A DNA stretch of 64,000 nt from Streptomyces pacificus. GTDB lineage: Bacteria; Actinomycetota; Actinomycetes; Streptomycetales; Streptomycetaceae. This document shows, one piece after another, positions 46,180-54,836 of the stretch. The DNA lies in contig NZ_BLLG01000002.1 in NCBI RefSeq assembly GCF_011766325.1, positions 248,001-312,000 on the forward strand, written 5' to 3'. Position 1 is the first letter of the stretch. Each line of letters opens with the position of its first letter. Below the pieces are notes generated by a model that was not told where the DNA came from, ran no database searches, and saw only the letters and a program-made list of their open reading frames with translations. The translations under genes were made by a program, and so were the position numbers.

Positions 46180-47157
46180 TCAGACCTTCTGGAAGACCAT
46201 CCGCAGTGCGGTGTAGCGCCGCTCGCGCAGGAACTTCAGCGCGGTGCGCTGCTCCCTGATGATGTCCGCGACCGCGTCCTCCCCGATGAGTTCCGCTCCT
46301 CTGCCCCGGTTGGCCTGCGCCCGCTCAAGCCAGGTCGCCACCGTCTTCACACCGTCGTCGGGATCACTGCGCACTTCCGGGATCCGGAACAGGCCGCGTG
46401 CCGCCTCGGTGAGCTCGCTCCGGGTCGGGAGAAAGACCTCGGGGAAGACCTTGCGGGAGGCGTGCATGCCCTCGCGGAGGTTGCCGAAGCCGTCCCGGAC
46501 GTCCTGCAGGGCCGTGCGCACCCGCGCGCGCCCGTGTACGTCGCGGCCGGCGGGCCGGCGCGGCGGGAGCGCCAGGGACGTGAACCATCCGCCGCTGTTC
46601 CACGCATTGGCCTGGAGGGAGATGCGTCCACCGGGCCGCAGCCAGGTGTGGCAGCGCTCGAAGAACGTGCGGTAGCTGGCGACCCGCCTGCGCCTCAGCA
46701 TGGTCGTGCCGGCGAAGTGCTCGATGGCCTCGATCGCGATGATGGCGTCGTACGGGGCGTCCGGCTCGTGGTCGAACCAGTTCTCCGCCAGGATCTCGCA
46801 GTTGGGCCAGCCCCGCTGGCGGATCCAGGCCGCCTGGCCCGGACTCATCGTGAGCCCGACGGCATGGCCCACTCCGTGGTTCTCCACCAGGCGCTGCATG
46901 AGGCTGCCCCACCCGCAGCCGACGTCGAGCACCCGGCCGGCGCCCGTCGCCCGCGCGGCCTCGGCGTGATGGTCCAGCTTGCGGATCTGCGCCGACTCGA
47001 GCGTGTCGCCGTCCTCCCACATGGCGTAGGAGTAGACGAGTTCGGGGCCGAGGGTCAGCCGGTAGAACTCACCCAGGAAGTCGTACTGATGAACGATCGC
47101 CTCGGACGATGTGCCCTTGTACGCGGATGTTCTTCGCGACCCGGTCAACGCGATCAC
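46180..47157 (-). CDS. SAM-dependent methyltransferase of the cyclopropane-fatty-acid synthase family
   Basis: 325 aa from the GTG at 47157. The start is uncertain, since the frame stays open upstream, but sequence character fails above VIALTGSRR. GTSSEAIVHQYDFLGEFYRL and LVYSYAMWEDGDTLESAQIR match the CFA-synthase family, and RVLDVGCGWGSLMQRLVE (about 72) is SAM motif I. AIEAIEHFAG follows. The C-terminal half (YRTFFERCHTWLRPGGRISL) is methyltransferase-like. It could methylate an unsaturated lipid or a secondary metabolite. No adjoining gene clarifies this. Confidence 0.85.
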   Translation of the reverse strand: MIALTGSRRTSAYKGTSSEAIVHQYDFLGEFYRLTLGPELVYSYAMWEDGDTLESAQIRKLDHHAEAARATGAGRVLDVGCGWGSLMQRLVENHGVGHAVGLTMSPGQAAWIRQRGWPNCEILAENWFDHEPDAPYDAIIAIEAIEHFAGTTMLRRRRVASYRTFFERCHTWLRPGGRISLQANAWNSGGWFTSLALPPRRPAGRDVHGRARVRTALQDVRDGFGNLREGMHASRKVFPEVFLPTRSELTEAARGLFRIPEVRSDPDDGVKTVATWLERAQANRGRGAELIGEDAVADIIREQRTALKFLRERRYTALRMVFQKV

Positions 47158-47685
47158 CTGCCTGCCTGTCGATTCGGTGCGGGTTTCCGACGGCCGCGGG
47201 CGGGCCGGATCGGGAACGGCGGCAGCCGTTCGTGGGAGGTGTGCGTGCACCACGGCCGGGCGAGGCGGTTCTGACCGGAGTACGGGGCTCCACCCGGCCG
47301 CCGGCCCACAGGCGCCCCGGCCCGCGGTTCGCGGAACGCACCCTTCGATCACCCTAACCCTGCGCGCCCGGTCCGGCACGCTGGGCAAGCACCCGGGCGA
47401 CGGGGCGAAGGCGGCGGGCTGCCCGGCGGCAGTCCGACCCGCGACCCGGCTCGCCGTCGCCCGGGGCGCCGGGATCCACGTCGCCACCTGCTCACCGGCG
47501 GCGCGGCGCCCGGCGGTGGAGCCGGATGCCGCGTCCGCCGGAGCGGACGCCCCTCCGTTCCGCGCGCCCCGGACCCGGCCCTCCTGTTCACCTTCCGCCG
47601 GAAGCCCGGCACCAAGGGCCCTGGAGGCCCTCCCGGACGGCCCCGGACACGGCCGCCGACCGCCGACCGCCGGACGCGGACAACA

Positions 47686-47715
47686 GGCACCGGCACGGGC
47701 ACGGGCACGGGCACC
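47686..47715. repeat. Hexanucleotide tandem array, 5 units of GGCACS
   Basis: GGCACC, three GGCACG and GGCACC follow one another without gaps. It has the same period as the array at 46085-46174, in the next intergenic region. Confidence 0.85.
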
Positions 47716-47749
47716 AGCCGGACACCCGTACAGGCGACACCTGAGGTGT

Positions 47750-47764
47750 TTGCCGATTCGGCAA
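47750..47764. promoter_or_regulatory. Inverted repeat upstream of the FAD oxidoreductase
   Basis: TTGCCG-ATT-CGGCAA is a perfect 15-bp inverted repeat 43 bp before the start codon, compact enough to be a repressor operator. Confidence 0.45.
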
Positions 47765-47773
47765 GGGGGATTG

Positions 47774-47802
47774 CCACTCTGCTCGGGCGAAGCGCAGAGT
47801 GG
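47774..47802 (+). promoter_or_regulatory. Hairpin over the ribosome binding site of the FAD oxidoreductase
   Basis: CCACTCTGC (47774-47782) pairs perfectly with GCAGAGTGG (47794-47802) around an 11-nt loop. The right arm ends in the GTGGAG that should serve as ribosome site for the ATG at 47807, so folding would hide it. As DNA it could instead be an operator. Confidence 0.5.
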
Positions 47803-47806
47803 AGCC

Positions 47807-48925
47807 ATGGACGGGACGAACGAGGCACACGCCATGGACGGGATGAACCAGACGCCCGGGAGGGACGCGATGGACGGGGCGGATCCGGTACACAGGACGG
47901 ACACGACGCACAGGACGGGCGCGGCCCGCGGGACGGACGCGAGGGACCTCGCCGAGCTGGATGTCGTGGTGGTGGGAGGCGGCGCCGCCGGGCTGTCCGC
48001 CGCGCTGACGCTGGCCCGGGCCAGGAGGACCGTGCTGGTCATCGACTCCGGCGAGCCGCGCAACGCCCCCGCCGCAGGCGTCCACGGCCTGCTGGGCCGG
48101 GAGGGGATGCCGCCGGGAGAGCTGGTGCGGACGGGGCGCGAGGAGGTCAGCCGGTACGGCGGTGTGGTCGTAGCGGACACGGTGACCGGTACGCACCGGG
48201 ACGGCGACCGTTTCGTCGTGGAGACCGCCGGCGGCCGCAGCCACCGGGCACGGCACCTGCTGGTGGCCTCCGGCCTGGTCGACGAGCTGCCCGCGGTTCC
48301 AGGACTGCGCGAACGCTGGGGCCGCGATGTACTGCACTGCCCGTACTGCCACGGCTGGGAGGTACGGGACGAGCCGATCGGGGTGCTCGCGAGCGGCCCC
48401 AAGGCGGTGCACCAGGCGCTGCTGTTTCGGCAGTGGACGCCCGATGTGACCCTCTTCCTGCACACGGCGGACGCCCCGGACGGGGAGCAGCGGGAGCAGC
48501 TCGCGGCACGAGGCGTCACCGTGGTCGACGGTGAGGTGGCCGGGCTGCTGATCGAGGACGACCGGCTGTGCGGCGTGCGGCTGGCGTCGGGACGGCGGGT
48601 GGCGCTGAGGGCCCTGGCCGTGGCACCCCGCTTCCTGGCACGCGGGGACGTGCTGGCCGGGCTCGGCGTGACACCCGTCGAGCACCCCATGGGCGTGGGC
48701 CGGTATGTGGAGGCCGACGCGCGGGGGGCGACGGAGGTGGAGGGGGTGTGGGTGGCCGGCAATGTCGGCGACCTCATGGCGAGCGTGGCCGCGGCTGCGG
48801 CGTCCGGCGCCCAGGCGGCCATGGCGATCAACGCCGAGCTGATGGCCGCCGACACCGCGGCGGCGGTGTCGGCGCGCCGCTCGGCGGCCCCTGCCCCCGG
48901 GGTCTTCGCGGCGCCCGCGGAGTGA
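47807..48925 (+). CDS. Thioredoxin-reductase-like FAD/NAD(P) oxidoreductase with CPYC motif
   Basis: 372 aa from the ATG at 47807. A ~45-residue polar N-terminal tail with repeated MDG and HRT precedes the FAD motif VVVVGGGAAGLSAALTLARA. The redox centre is HCPYCHGWEVRD (Cys178, Cys181), the form found in thioredoxin-reductase-like oxidoreductases and dithiol oxidases of the GliT/HlmI type rather than CATC of classical TrxB. VEGVWVAGNVGDLMASVAAA closes the FAD site. The natural partner is unknown. Two palindromes precede it. Confidence 0.9.
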   Translation: MDGTNEAHAMDGMNQTPGRDAMDGADPVHRTDTTHRTGAARGTDARDLAELDVVVVGGGAAGLSAALTLARARRTVLVIDSGEPRNAPAAGVHGLLGREGMPPGELVRTGREEVSRYGGVVVADTVTGTHRDGDRFVVETAGGRSHRARHLLVASGLVDELPAVPGLRERWGRDVLHCPYCHGWEVRDEPIGVLASGPKAVHQALLFRQWTPDVTLFLHTADAPDGEQREQLAARGVTVVDGEVAGLLIEDDRLCGVRLASGRRVALRALAVAPRFLARGDVLAGLGVTPVEHPMGVGRYVEADARGATEVEGVWVAGNVGDLMASVAAAAASGAQAAMAINAELMAADTAAAVSARRSAAPAPGVFAAPAE

Positions 48926-49272
48926 GGGCGCCGGACCCGGCCTCCGTCAGCCGGTGCCCGCAGGACCGAGTCGGCGGTCGGCGAACGGGTGCTCGGGGAA
49001 CGCCGTCACGGGCTCGATTCCCTGCTCGGCGGTGGTCGCGGCGGAGAGGGGTGGGACACCGGGCGTGCGGGGCGGAGCCGGGCACGCCGCAGTCGCTGCG
49101 GCCCGTCCGGTGTACGGGGCCGACTCCGCCACGGGACCGTGCCGCGCATTCGCACAGACCGGTGCATCGCCGGCGCGCTGCCACGAGCGCGCCCGGCGTG
49201 GGCACCCTCCCGGCTCCCGGCCGGAGGGGTCTGGTGTGACCCCGTACCAGCGCGGATGACAGCATGGGCCCC
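48926..49272 (+). other. 347-bp region without a supported gene
   Basis: Only shadow frames are seen. GGCTCGATTCCC near 49010 resembles a tRNA T-loop, but no cloverleaf surrounds it. The cyclophilin promoter presumably lies here. Confidence 0.5.
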
Positions 49273-49770
49273 ATGAGCAATGACGTTTTCTTCGACATCA
49301 CCATCGACGACGAGCCCGCCGGGCGAATCGTCTTCACTCTGTTCGACGATGTGGTACCCGAGACCGCGCGGAACTTCCGCGAGCTCGCCACCGGTGAGCA
49401 CGGCTTCGGATACGAGGGCTCCGGCTTCCACCGTGTCATCCCGGACTTCATGCTGCAGGGCGGTGACTTCACGGCCGGAAACGGCACGGGCGGCAAGAGC
49501 ATCTACGGTGAGAAGTTCGCCGACGAGAACTTCCAGATCAAGCACACCAAGCCCGGCCAGCTGTCCATGGCCAACGCGGGCCCGAACACCAACGGCTCGC
49601 AGTTCTTCATCACGACCATCGTCACCGACTGGCTGGACAACAAGCACGTCGTGTTCGGCGAGGTCGTCGAGGGCATGGACATCGTGAAGCGGATCGAGTC
49701 GCTGGGCTCGCGCAGCGGCGCCACCCGGGCGAGGATCAGCATCGCCAAGTCGGGCGTCGTCGGAGGCTGA
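49273..49770 (+). CDS. Cyclophilin-type peptidyl-prolyl cis-trans isomerase
   Basis: 165 aa from the ATG at 49273 (an ATG 9 bp earlier is possible). The signature is complete: [20 protein letters not shown] (catalytic Arg and Gln), [10 protein letters not shown] and [19 protein letters not shown]. There is no signal peptide, so it is a cytosolic folding helper. It is likely an independent housekeeping gene. Confidence 0.95.
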   Translation: MSNDVFFDITIDDEPAGRIVFTLFDDVVPETARNFRELATGEHGFGYEGSGFHRVIPDFMLQGGDFTAGNGTGGKSIYGEKFADENFQIKHTKPGQLSMANAGPNTNGSQFFITTIVTDWLDNKHVVFGEVVEGMDIVKRIESLGSRSGATRARISIAKSGVVGG

Positions 49771-49924
49771 CTCCGGCGGGCTGCCGCCCCGGCCCCGGCA
49801 CGGGTCCCCGACCCACCGGGGCGGGGCGCGGCCCTCCCCTCCGAACGCCGTGCCTGCGCGTGGGCCGCCACCGCGCTGGCCGGTGGCCATGTGCTGTACG
49901 AGGGTCGCAAGCACCGGCGACAGC

Positions 49925-49943
49925 ACCTGACGCCACGTCAGGT
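49925..49943. promoter_or_regulatory. Perfect 19-bp palindrome, operator-like
   Basis: ACCTGACG-CCA-CGTCAGGT is exact on both arms. It lies 155 bp after the cyclophilin stop and about 300 bp before the next start, so it could be an operator or a terminator. The short loop favours a protein site. Confidence 0.45.
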
Positions 49944-50090
49944 CGACAGCGGGTGAGACCGCCGGCCGCCCGCGAGCGGCGACGACCGATCGGCGCCTCG
50001 GCCGAACCGGCAAGATCCGCACGGGTCGGGGGCCGATGAGGTCCGGTGCGGGACCGGGACACGGCCCGGGCTGCTCAACCCGGAGTCTCA

Positions 50091-50150
50091 CGACGAGACA
50101 CGACGAGACGCGACGAGACGCAGGGTGAAGCGGGGTGACACGGGGTGACG
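50091..50150. repeat. Six in-phase decamers upstream of the VOC gene
   Basis: CGACGAGACA, CGACGAGACG, CGACGAGACG are followed without a gap by CAGGGTGAAG, CGGGGTGACA, CGGGGTGACG. The two families of three share the GAC/TGAC end and keep an exact 10-bp period over 60 bp, close to one helical turn per unit. Confidence 0.9.
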
Positions 50151-50239
50151 CGCCACGGCGGGCCCCGGACGAGCGGAGTAGCGTGGAGGTTCCAGTCTCG
50201 CGTGTCCAGACGCGTGCGGCATGGAGATGGGCGGCTGCC

Positions 50240-51037
50240 GTGTCTACGTCAAGTCATGCGCTGTTCGGCGCTCCGTGCTGGGTGAGCCTGATGGCTCGCG
50301 ATCTCCCGGCGGCGGAGCGGTTCTACTCCGAGGTGCTCGGGTGGGCCTTCCGCCCCACCCGGCTCGGTGACGAGTTCTCCGTCGGCTTCCTCGACGGCAC
50401 TCCGGTCGCCGGTGTCGGAGCCGTCGCGGACAGCCTCTCGGTCGCGGTGGCGTGGACACCGTACTTCGCGGTCGACGACGCGGACACGACCGCTGCCCGG
50501 ATACGGGAGCGCAGCGCGACGGTGGCAGTGGGCCCGCTCAGCTTCGGCACCGGCCGGGCGGCGCTGGCCGCGGACCGCGACGGCGCCGTGTTCGGCATCT
50601 GGCAGGGCAAGGCCATCCCCGACTGGAGCATGGGCACCGACAAGGCCCCGGCCTGGCTGGAGTTGCGCACCCGCGACGCCCTCGAGGCGGCGATCTTCTA
50701 CGCCGAGGTGCTGGACTGGGCCTGCGCACAACCCGGTTGCTGCCAGGTGGCCTACGAGGGCGGCCATGTCGTCCTACGGCACCAAGGCGACATGGTCGCC
50801 CGGATCACCGGCGGCGCGGTCGAAGAAGCCCCCGACCCGCACATCCGCCCCCGCTGGCACGTGTACTTCTATGTACCGGACGTGGACTCCGCCGTACGGA
50901 CGGCCGTCGGGCTCGGCGGTCGGATCAGCGCACCGACCGGCCCTTCCGGCGCGGACGACTGGGTGACCCTCCGCGATCCCGACGGCGGCCTGTTCACCGT
51001 CACGTCAAGCGACCCGCTGCCGGGGTCCCCGCGCTGA
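50240..51037 (+). CDS. VOC (glyoxalase/bleomycin-resistance fold) protein, two modules
   Basis: 265 aa from the GTG at 50240, where family sequence begins (SHALFGAPCWVSLMARDLPA). Two VOC modules: DLPAAERFYSEVLGWAFRPT to VFGIWQGK, and LRTRDALEAAIFYAEVLDWA to DDWVTLRDPDGGLFTVTS. Metal-ligand positions are only partly kept. Such proteins are often annotated as hydroxylases or glyoxalases in Streptomyces; the substrate is unknown. Confidence 0.85.
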   Translation: MSTSSHALFGAPCWVSLMARDLPAAERFYSEVLGWAFRPTRLGDEFSVGFLDGTPVAGVGAVADSLSVAVAWTPYFAVDDADTTAARIRERSATVAVGPLSFGTGRAALAADRDGAVFGIWQGKAIPDWSMGTDKAPAWLELRTRDALEAAIFYAEVLDWACAQPGCCQVAYEGGHVVLRHQGDMVARITGGAVEEAPDPHIRPRWHVYFYVPDVDSAVRTAVGLGGRISAPTGPSGADDWVTLRDPDGGLFTVTSSDPLPGSPR

Positions 51038-51148
51038 ACCGCCGGCCCGCCGAGGGGCACGGGGCGCTGCGGCACGGCCCGGCCGGTCCCCGTCCCGAGG
51101 GGGACCGGCCGGGCCCGAGGCGTATCGGGGACCGGGAAAGGATCCGCG

Positions 51149-53374
51149 TCAGCCGCGCCCGGCCGCCCCACGCTGCGGACGGCGACGGGTACGCAGCAGC
51201 AGCGCACCCGCCGCGAGCAGCACGGCCCCGGCCGCGGACGGCCACAGCTGCGCACCGGTCTCGGCGAGTCCGCCACCCTGGCTCCCCGCGCTCTGGCCGC
51301 CGGCCAGAGGGCTGCCGCCGCCGTTGGGCTCGGCGGCGTTGGGCTCGGCGGCGTTGGGCTCGGCGGCGTTGGGCTCGGCGGCGTTCTCCGCCGCGGCCTC
51401 GGTGGGCTCGGCGGCGGTCTCGCCGTCGCCCGCATCCGTCTGCGCGGAGTCGTTCCTCCCGGCGGACGAATCCGAACCCGAATCCGAACCCGAGCCCGAG
51501 GACGAACCGGCAGCGGAATTGGCCAGGACCTCGGGATTCTTCACCTCGCCGCCGCCCTCAGGCGCGGTCCGGTCCACGGGGCCGCCGTCGGCGCTGTCGT
51601 CGGCGCCGCTGTCTCCCGAGCCGTTCTCAGCGGAACCGGAATCCTTCTGGACTCCACCGTCCTGCCCGGAACCCTCCTGCCCGGCACCGTCCTGCCCGGC
51701 ATCGGGCTCGCCGTCCCCGCCGGGGGCACCCGGTGCGTCCTGGCCGCCCGCCGCGCCGTCGCTGGGCGGAGCCTGGTCGCCCGGATCCGCCCCGTTGTCC
51801 CCGTCACCGCTGTTGCCGTCACCGCTGTTGCCGTCAGCGCCGTTTCCGTCACCGCCGCCGTCCGCAGGAGGTGCGCCGGTGTCCTCGGGGCCGCACTGGC
51901 GGTTCCCGTTGATGCAGCTCACGAGCTCCTCCATCAGGTTGTCGTCGAAGACGTTGATGAAGTCGCCGTGGTCGGTGATGGGCTTGTGCAGCTGCTCCGG
52001 GAAGGAGTCGACCGCGTAGACGCTGGGGTCGGCCCCGTCGAAGACCGGCGGCGGCACGTCGTACACGATGCGCTGCACGAGCTTGGGTATGGCGCGGAAG
52101 CCGCTGGGGCAGGCGCCGTTGGCCTGGGCGAAGGCGACATGGGTGCGGTGGTTGGCGCTGTCGGTGTTCTGCCCGTCCCAGCAGCTCTGGAACGTGAACG
52201 TCCGCACCACCTGGCTGCCCTGGGGGCAGATCGGGTACTTGTCCTTCAGCTGGCGGTTCTCGAAGCCGGTGCAGCTCCAGGAGGCGTTCGCGTTGGCGTC
52301 GCCGTTGACGAACGCCTTGGCGTCGCCGGTGATGATCCGCAGGAACCGCGGCATCGCGGTCACCTTGGACCGCGGGTTGCCCACGAAGTCCATGGTGACC
52401 TCCGAGGGCGTCTGGATCTCGCCGACGTTCTGGTCCCTGCCGCCGCCGTCGGCGTCGGCGTCGGCCTCCTGCTGTCCGTTCTGCAGCCGCAGCACCGGCC
52501 AGAAGTACGACGACTTGTCGCCCTGGTCCACACACGTCGTCTCGCCTGCCGCGAGGTCGTCGTCGCTGGCGAAGGCGTCGTTGGCCTGGTTGCCGATGTA
52601 GTCGTGCATATGGTGCGCGCCGTTGGCGACACCCGGCGCGACGATCACGTTGTCCGGGTTGAAGTTGCCGTTCTCGTTCACCCCGCAACTCGTCGTGAAG
52701 ACACCGCGGGAGACACCGCGCCGGTTGCCCCGCGGGTCACCGGCGTTCGGCCGGACGGACGTGATGTCGACGAAGTCCGACTGCTCCGGACCGTTCCCCG
52801 CCTGACCGCCACTGCCACCATCCTGACCGGCGTCGTCCTGACCACCGCCCTGGCCCTGATCCTGTCCCTGGCCGTTGCCGTCCTGACCCTGGCCGCCGTC
52901 GTCGGCCTCGTCCTGCTTCAACTCGCACGCGGCCAGGTCCTCGAGGCCCTTGGGCCGATCGCCCGCACGGCCGATCGCCGTGGCGATGCGGTCGAGGCTG
53001 GCCGTCCGCTTGTCTTCCAGCGGACCGAGGAGGGCGTTCTGGGCGAACCCGGGGTCCTGCGCGACCTGCTCCCGCTGCTCGGCGAAGCGCTGGTACGCCT
53101 CCGTGATCTGGCTGTCCATCGCGGCCAGTTCCCTGTCGACCTCGCGCCGCGCCGCGTCCGGGACCTCCGAGAGCCCGTTCACCGCCTCGGGGCACTTGAT
53201 GGTGGAGGCCGAGGCGCCGGCTCCCAGGGTCCGGTCCTGCGACTTCCCCCATCCCTCGCCGGCCGAGGCATAGGTGTTGACGGCGATCAGCCCGCCACCG
53301 CCCAGCATGAGCGCGATCGAGGCCGCCACTGCTCTCCTGCCGCCCGTCGAGCGCCTGCGTACACTTCTTCTCAA
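51149..53374 (-). CDS. DUF1996 secreted protein with LAETG sorting signal
   Basis: 741 aa from a TTG at 53374, chosen because AGGAG lies 5 bp upstream and a clean signal follows (RRSVRRRSTGGRRAVAASIA, LMLGGGGLIAVNTYASA). An ATG at 53452 is the alternative. A helical segment (about 55-135) and a Gln/Asp/Gly linker (GQGQDGNGQGQDQGQ) precede the DUF1996 domain (about 200-480: GAHHMHDYIGNQ, CPSGFRAIPKLVQRIVYD). Then comes a long Gly/Asp/Ser stalk with NAAEP repeats, GLAETGAQ, a membrane segment and RTRRRPQR. The end is a class E sortase signal, so it should be fixed to peptidoglycan. Confidence 0.88.
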   Translation of the reverse strand: MRRSVRRRSTGGRRAVAASIALMLGGGGLIAVNTYASAGEGWGKSQDRTLGAGASASTIKCPEAVNGLSEVPDAARREVDRELAAMDSQITEAYQRFAEQREQVAQDPGFAQNALLGPLEDKRTASLDRIATAIGRAGDRPKGLEDLAACELKQDEADDGGQGQDGNGQGQDQGQGGGQDDAGQDGGSGGQAGNGPEQSDFVDITSVRPNAGDPRGNRRGVSRGVFTTSCGVNENGNFNPDNVIVAPGVANGAHHMHDYIGNQANDAFASDDDLAAGETTCVDQGDKSSYFWPVLRLQNGQQEADADADGGGRDQNVGEIQTPSEVTMDFVGNPRSKVTAMPRFLRIITGDAKAFVNGDANANASWSCTGFENRQLKDKYPICPQGSQVVRTFTFQSCWDGQNTDSANHRTHVAFAQANGACPSGFRAIPKLVQRIVYDVPPPVFDGADPSVYAVDSFPEQLHKPITDHGDFINVFDDNLMEELVSCINGNRQCGPEDTGAPPADGGGDGNGADGNSGDGNSGDGDNGADPGDQAPPSDGAAGGQDAPGAPGGDGEPDAGQDGAGQEGSGQDGGVQKDSGSAENGSGDSGADDSADGGPVDRTAPEGGGEVKNPEVLANSAAGSSSGSGSDSGSDSSAGRNDSAQTDAGDGETAAEPTEAAAENAAEPNAAEPNAAEPNAAEPNGGGSPLAGGQSAGSQGGGLAETGAQLWPSAAGAVLLAAGALLLRTRRRPQRGAAGRG
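51323..51382. repeat. Four perfect 15-bp repeats within the DUF1996 gene
   Basis: GTTGGGCTCGGCGGC is repeated exactly four times in the stalk-coding part, giving (NAAEP)4 in the protein. The perfect identity suggests recent expansion and possible length variation of the stalk. Confidence 0.95.
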
Positions 53375-53596
53375 TGGAACTCCTGTGCGTCTCTGCCGGT
53401 TCGCGCGTGGACGCGAACGGCTGTGGGGATCCGCTGAGTTCCATACGGACATCGGTCGGCGGGCGTTCAGATCGGGCGGCAGCTCTTCGCCCCGCCGCGG
53501 CGGGACAGCCCATGGGCACGCTTCGCCCGCGCCTGTCCCGGGGGCCGCCCGGCCCGAGCACACAAGGCACGCCCCTGGACCGCGGCAGCAGGCCCC

Positions 53597-54484
53597 TCAG
53601 GTGCCGGTGCCGCCTGCGCGTACGACGGCGACGGGGCAGTGTGCGTGATGGAGCATGGCCTGGCTCACCGATCCCAGCAGCAAACCCGTGAAACCTCCGC
53701 GCCCGCGGGCGCCGACGACCAGGACCCGCGCCCATGCGCTCGCCTCGATCAGCAGCTTCCGGGTGTCGCCGCGCACCGGCCGGTGCTCCACCGGGACGCC
53801 CGGGTACCGCTCCCGCCTGCCTGCCAACGCCGCGGCCAGCAGAAACTCCTCAGGCTCCGCGGCGCCTGGTGAATTCGCGCCGGGCATGGAGGGGTCCCGG
53901 GGCGCAGGCGACGGCGACGACCTCCAGGATGTCCACGCGTGCAGGGCGAGAACTCCTGATCCGCGCAGTGCGGCCTCCGCGAAAGCGAAGTCGACCGCCG
54001 CCTCGCTCGCGGGAGAACCGTCGACGCCCACCAGCACGGGACCGGCGGCCCTGGATGCCTCCCGTACCACAAGCACCGGGCATCGTCCGTGCGCGGCCAG
54101 ATGCACGGCCGTCGACCCCACGAGGAGGCCGACGAAGCCGCCCGTTCCCCGGGAACCCACCACGACGAGTTCCGCTCCCTGGGACTCCGCCTCGAGCACC
54201 GTGCGCGGCTCGCCCGGGACCACCACGGAGGCGACCTCCACCTCGGGTGCCGCTGCCGCGGCACGCCGGACCGCTTCGGCCGCGAGGCGGTCGGCCATGT
54301 TCCGCAGCCCGCCCTCGGGCGGCCCGTACGACGGCGGGCCGAGCGGCACCTTCATCCTGGCCCAGATGAACGCGTGCACCAACCGGAGAGAGGCACCGCG
54401 CCACCGGGCCTCCCTGGCCGCCTCCTCCACCGCGACCAGTGCGGACTCCGATCCGTCCACTCCCACCACCACCAGGCCGCCCAT
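53597..54484 (-). CDS. Universal stress protein, tandem UspA domains
   Basis: 295 aa with two Usp domains: VVVGVDGSESALVAVEEAAR to ELVVVGSRGTGGFVGLLVGS, then PVLVGVDGSPASEAAVDFAF to VLVVGARGRGGFTGLLLGSV. Both keep the G-x2-G-x9-G(S) ATP-binding pattern. A cytosolic stress-response protein. It stands alone between two LAETG surface-protein genes. Confidence 0.94.
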   Translation of the reverse strand: MGGLVVVGVDGSESALVAVEEAAREARWRGASLRLVHAFIWARMKVPLGPPSYGPPEGGLRNMADRLAAEAVRRAAAAAPEVEVASVVVPGEPRTVLEAESQGAELVVVGSRGTGGFVGLLVGSTAVHLAAHGRCPVLVVREASRAAGPVLVGVDGSPASEAAVDFAFAEAALRGSGVLALHAWTSWRSSPSPAPRDPSMPGANSPGAAEPEEFLLAAALAGRRERYPGVPVEHRPVRGDTRKLLIEASAWARVLVVGARGRGGFTGLLLGSVSQAMLHHAHCPVAVVRAGGTGT

Positions 54485-54836
54485 GACGCCACCTCTCGCA
54501 CCGGGGGTCCGTGCTCACTACCAGGCTCACCCCGTTCGCACCCGGCCGCCAGACCACGGAGGTCCCCGGCCCCGCGGCCGGTGCCGGGGTGGTGCCGCTG
54601 CACAGGCGCGGTCACACCTCCGGTTCCGGCCGCCCAGTGCGGCCGGAACCCGGCTCGGTGCCGCACCAGGCGCCGTACGCCCCGGCACGGCCGGCGGGTG
54701 GATCGCCGCGCCGCCGAACCGGCCGAGCAGGCCCACTACGCGGAGCCGGTCGTCGGGGGCGGAGTGAACCGCGCTGCACGGAGGGAGTACTGTGCGCTGC
54801 CGTCAGACCATGTGTCAGGACAACCATGGAGGATTG

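Larger units (their letters stand above)
47158..47806 (+). other. 649-bp divergent region with repeats and hairpins
   Basis: I find no gene between the divergent methyltransferase and FAD-oxidoreductase genes. The frame that continues upstream of the oxidoreductase reads as Arg/Ala/Pro shadow sequence. Elements seen are a GGCACS hexamer array (47686-47715) and two inverted repeats (47750-47764, 47774-47802) just before the oxidoreductase start. Confidence 0.6.
49771..50239 (+). other. 469-bp region with a palindrome and 10-bp periodic repeats
   Basis: No gene is supported. The region carries the inverted repeat at 49925-49943 and the six-unit decamer array at 50091-50150 just ahead of the glyoxalase-fold gene. 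Confidence 0.55.

Noticed and set aside
47111..47806. N-terminal extension of the FAD oxidoreductase frame back to 47111
   Set aside because: The sequence before the ATG at 47807 has no family similarity, contains tandem repeats and palindromes, and overlaps the start region of the divergent methyltransferase gene.
49000..49030. tRNA-like T-loop sequence GGCTCGATTCCC
   Set aside because: No acceptor, D or anticodon stems can be formed around it.
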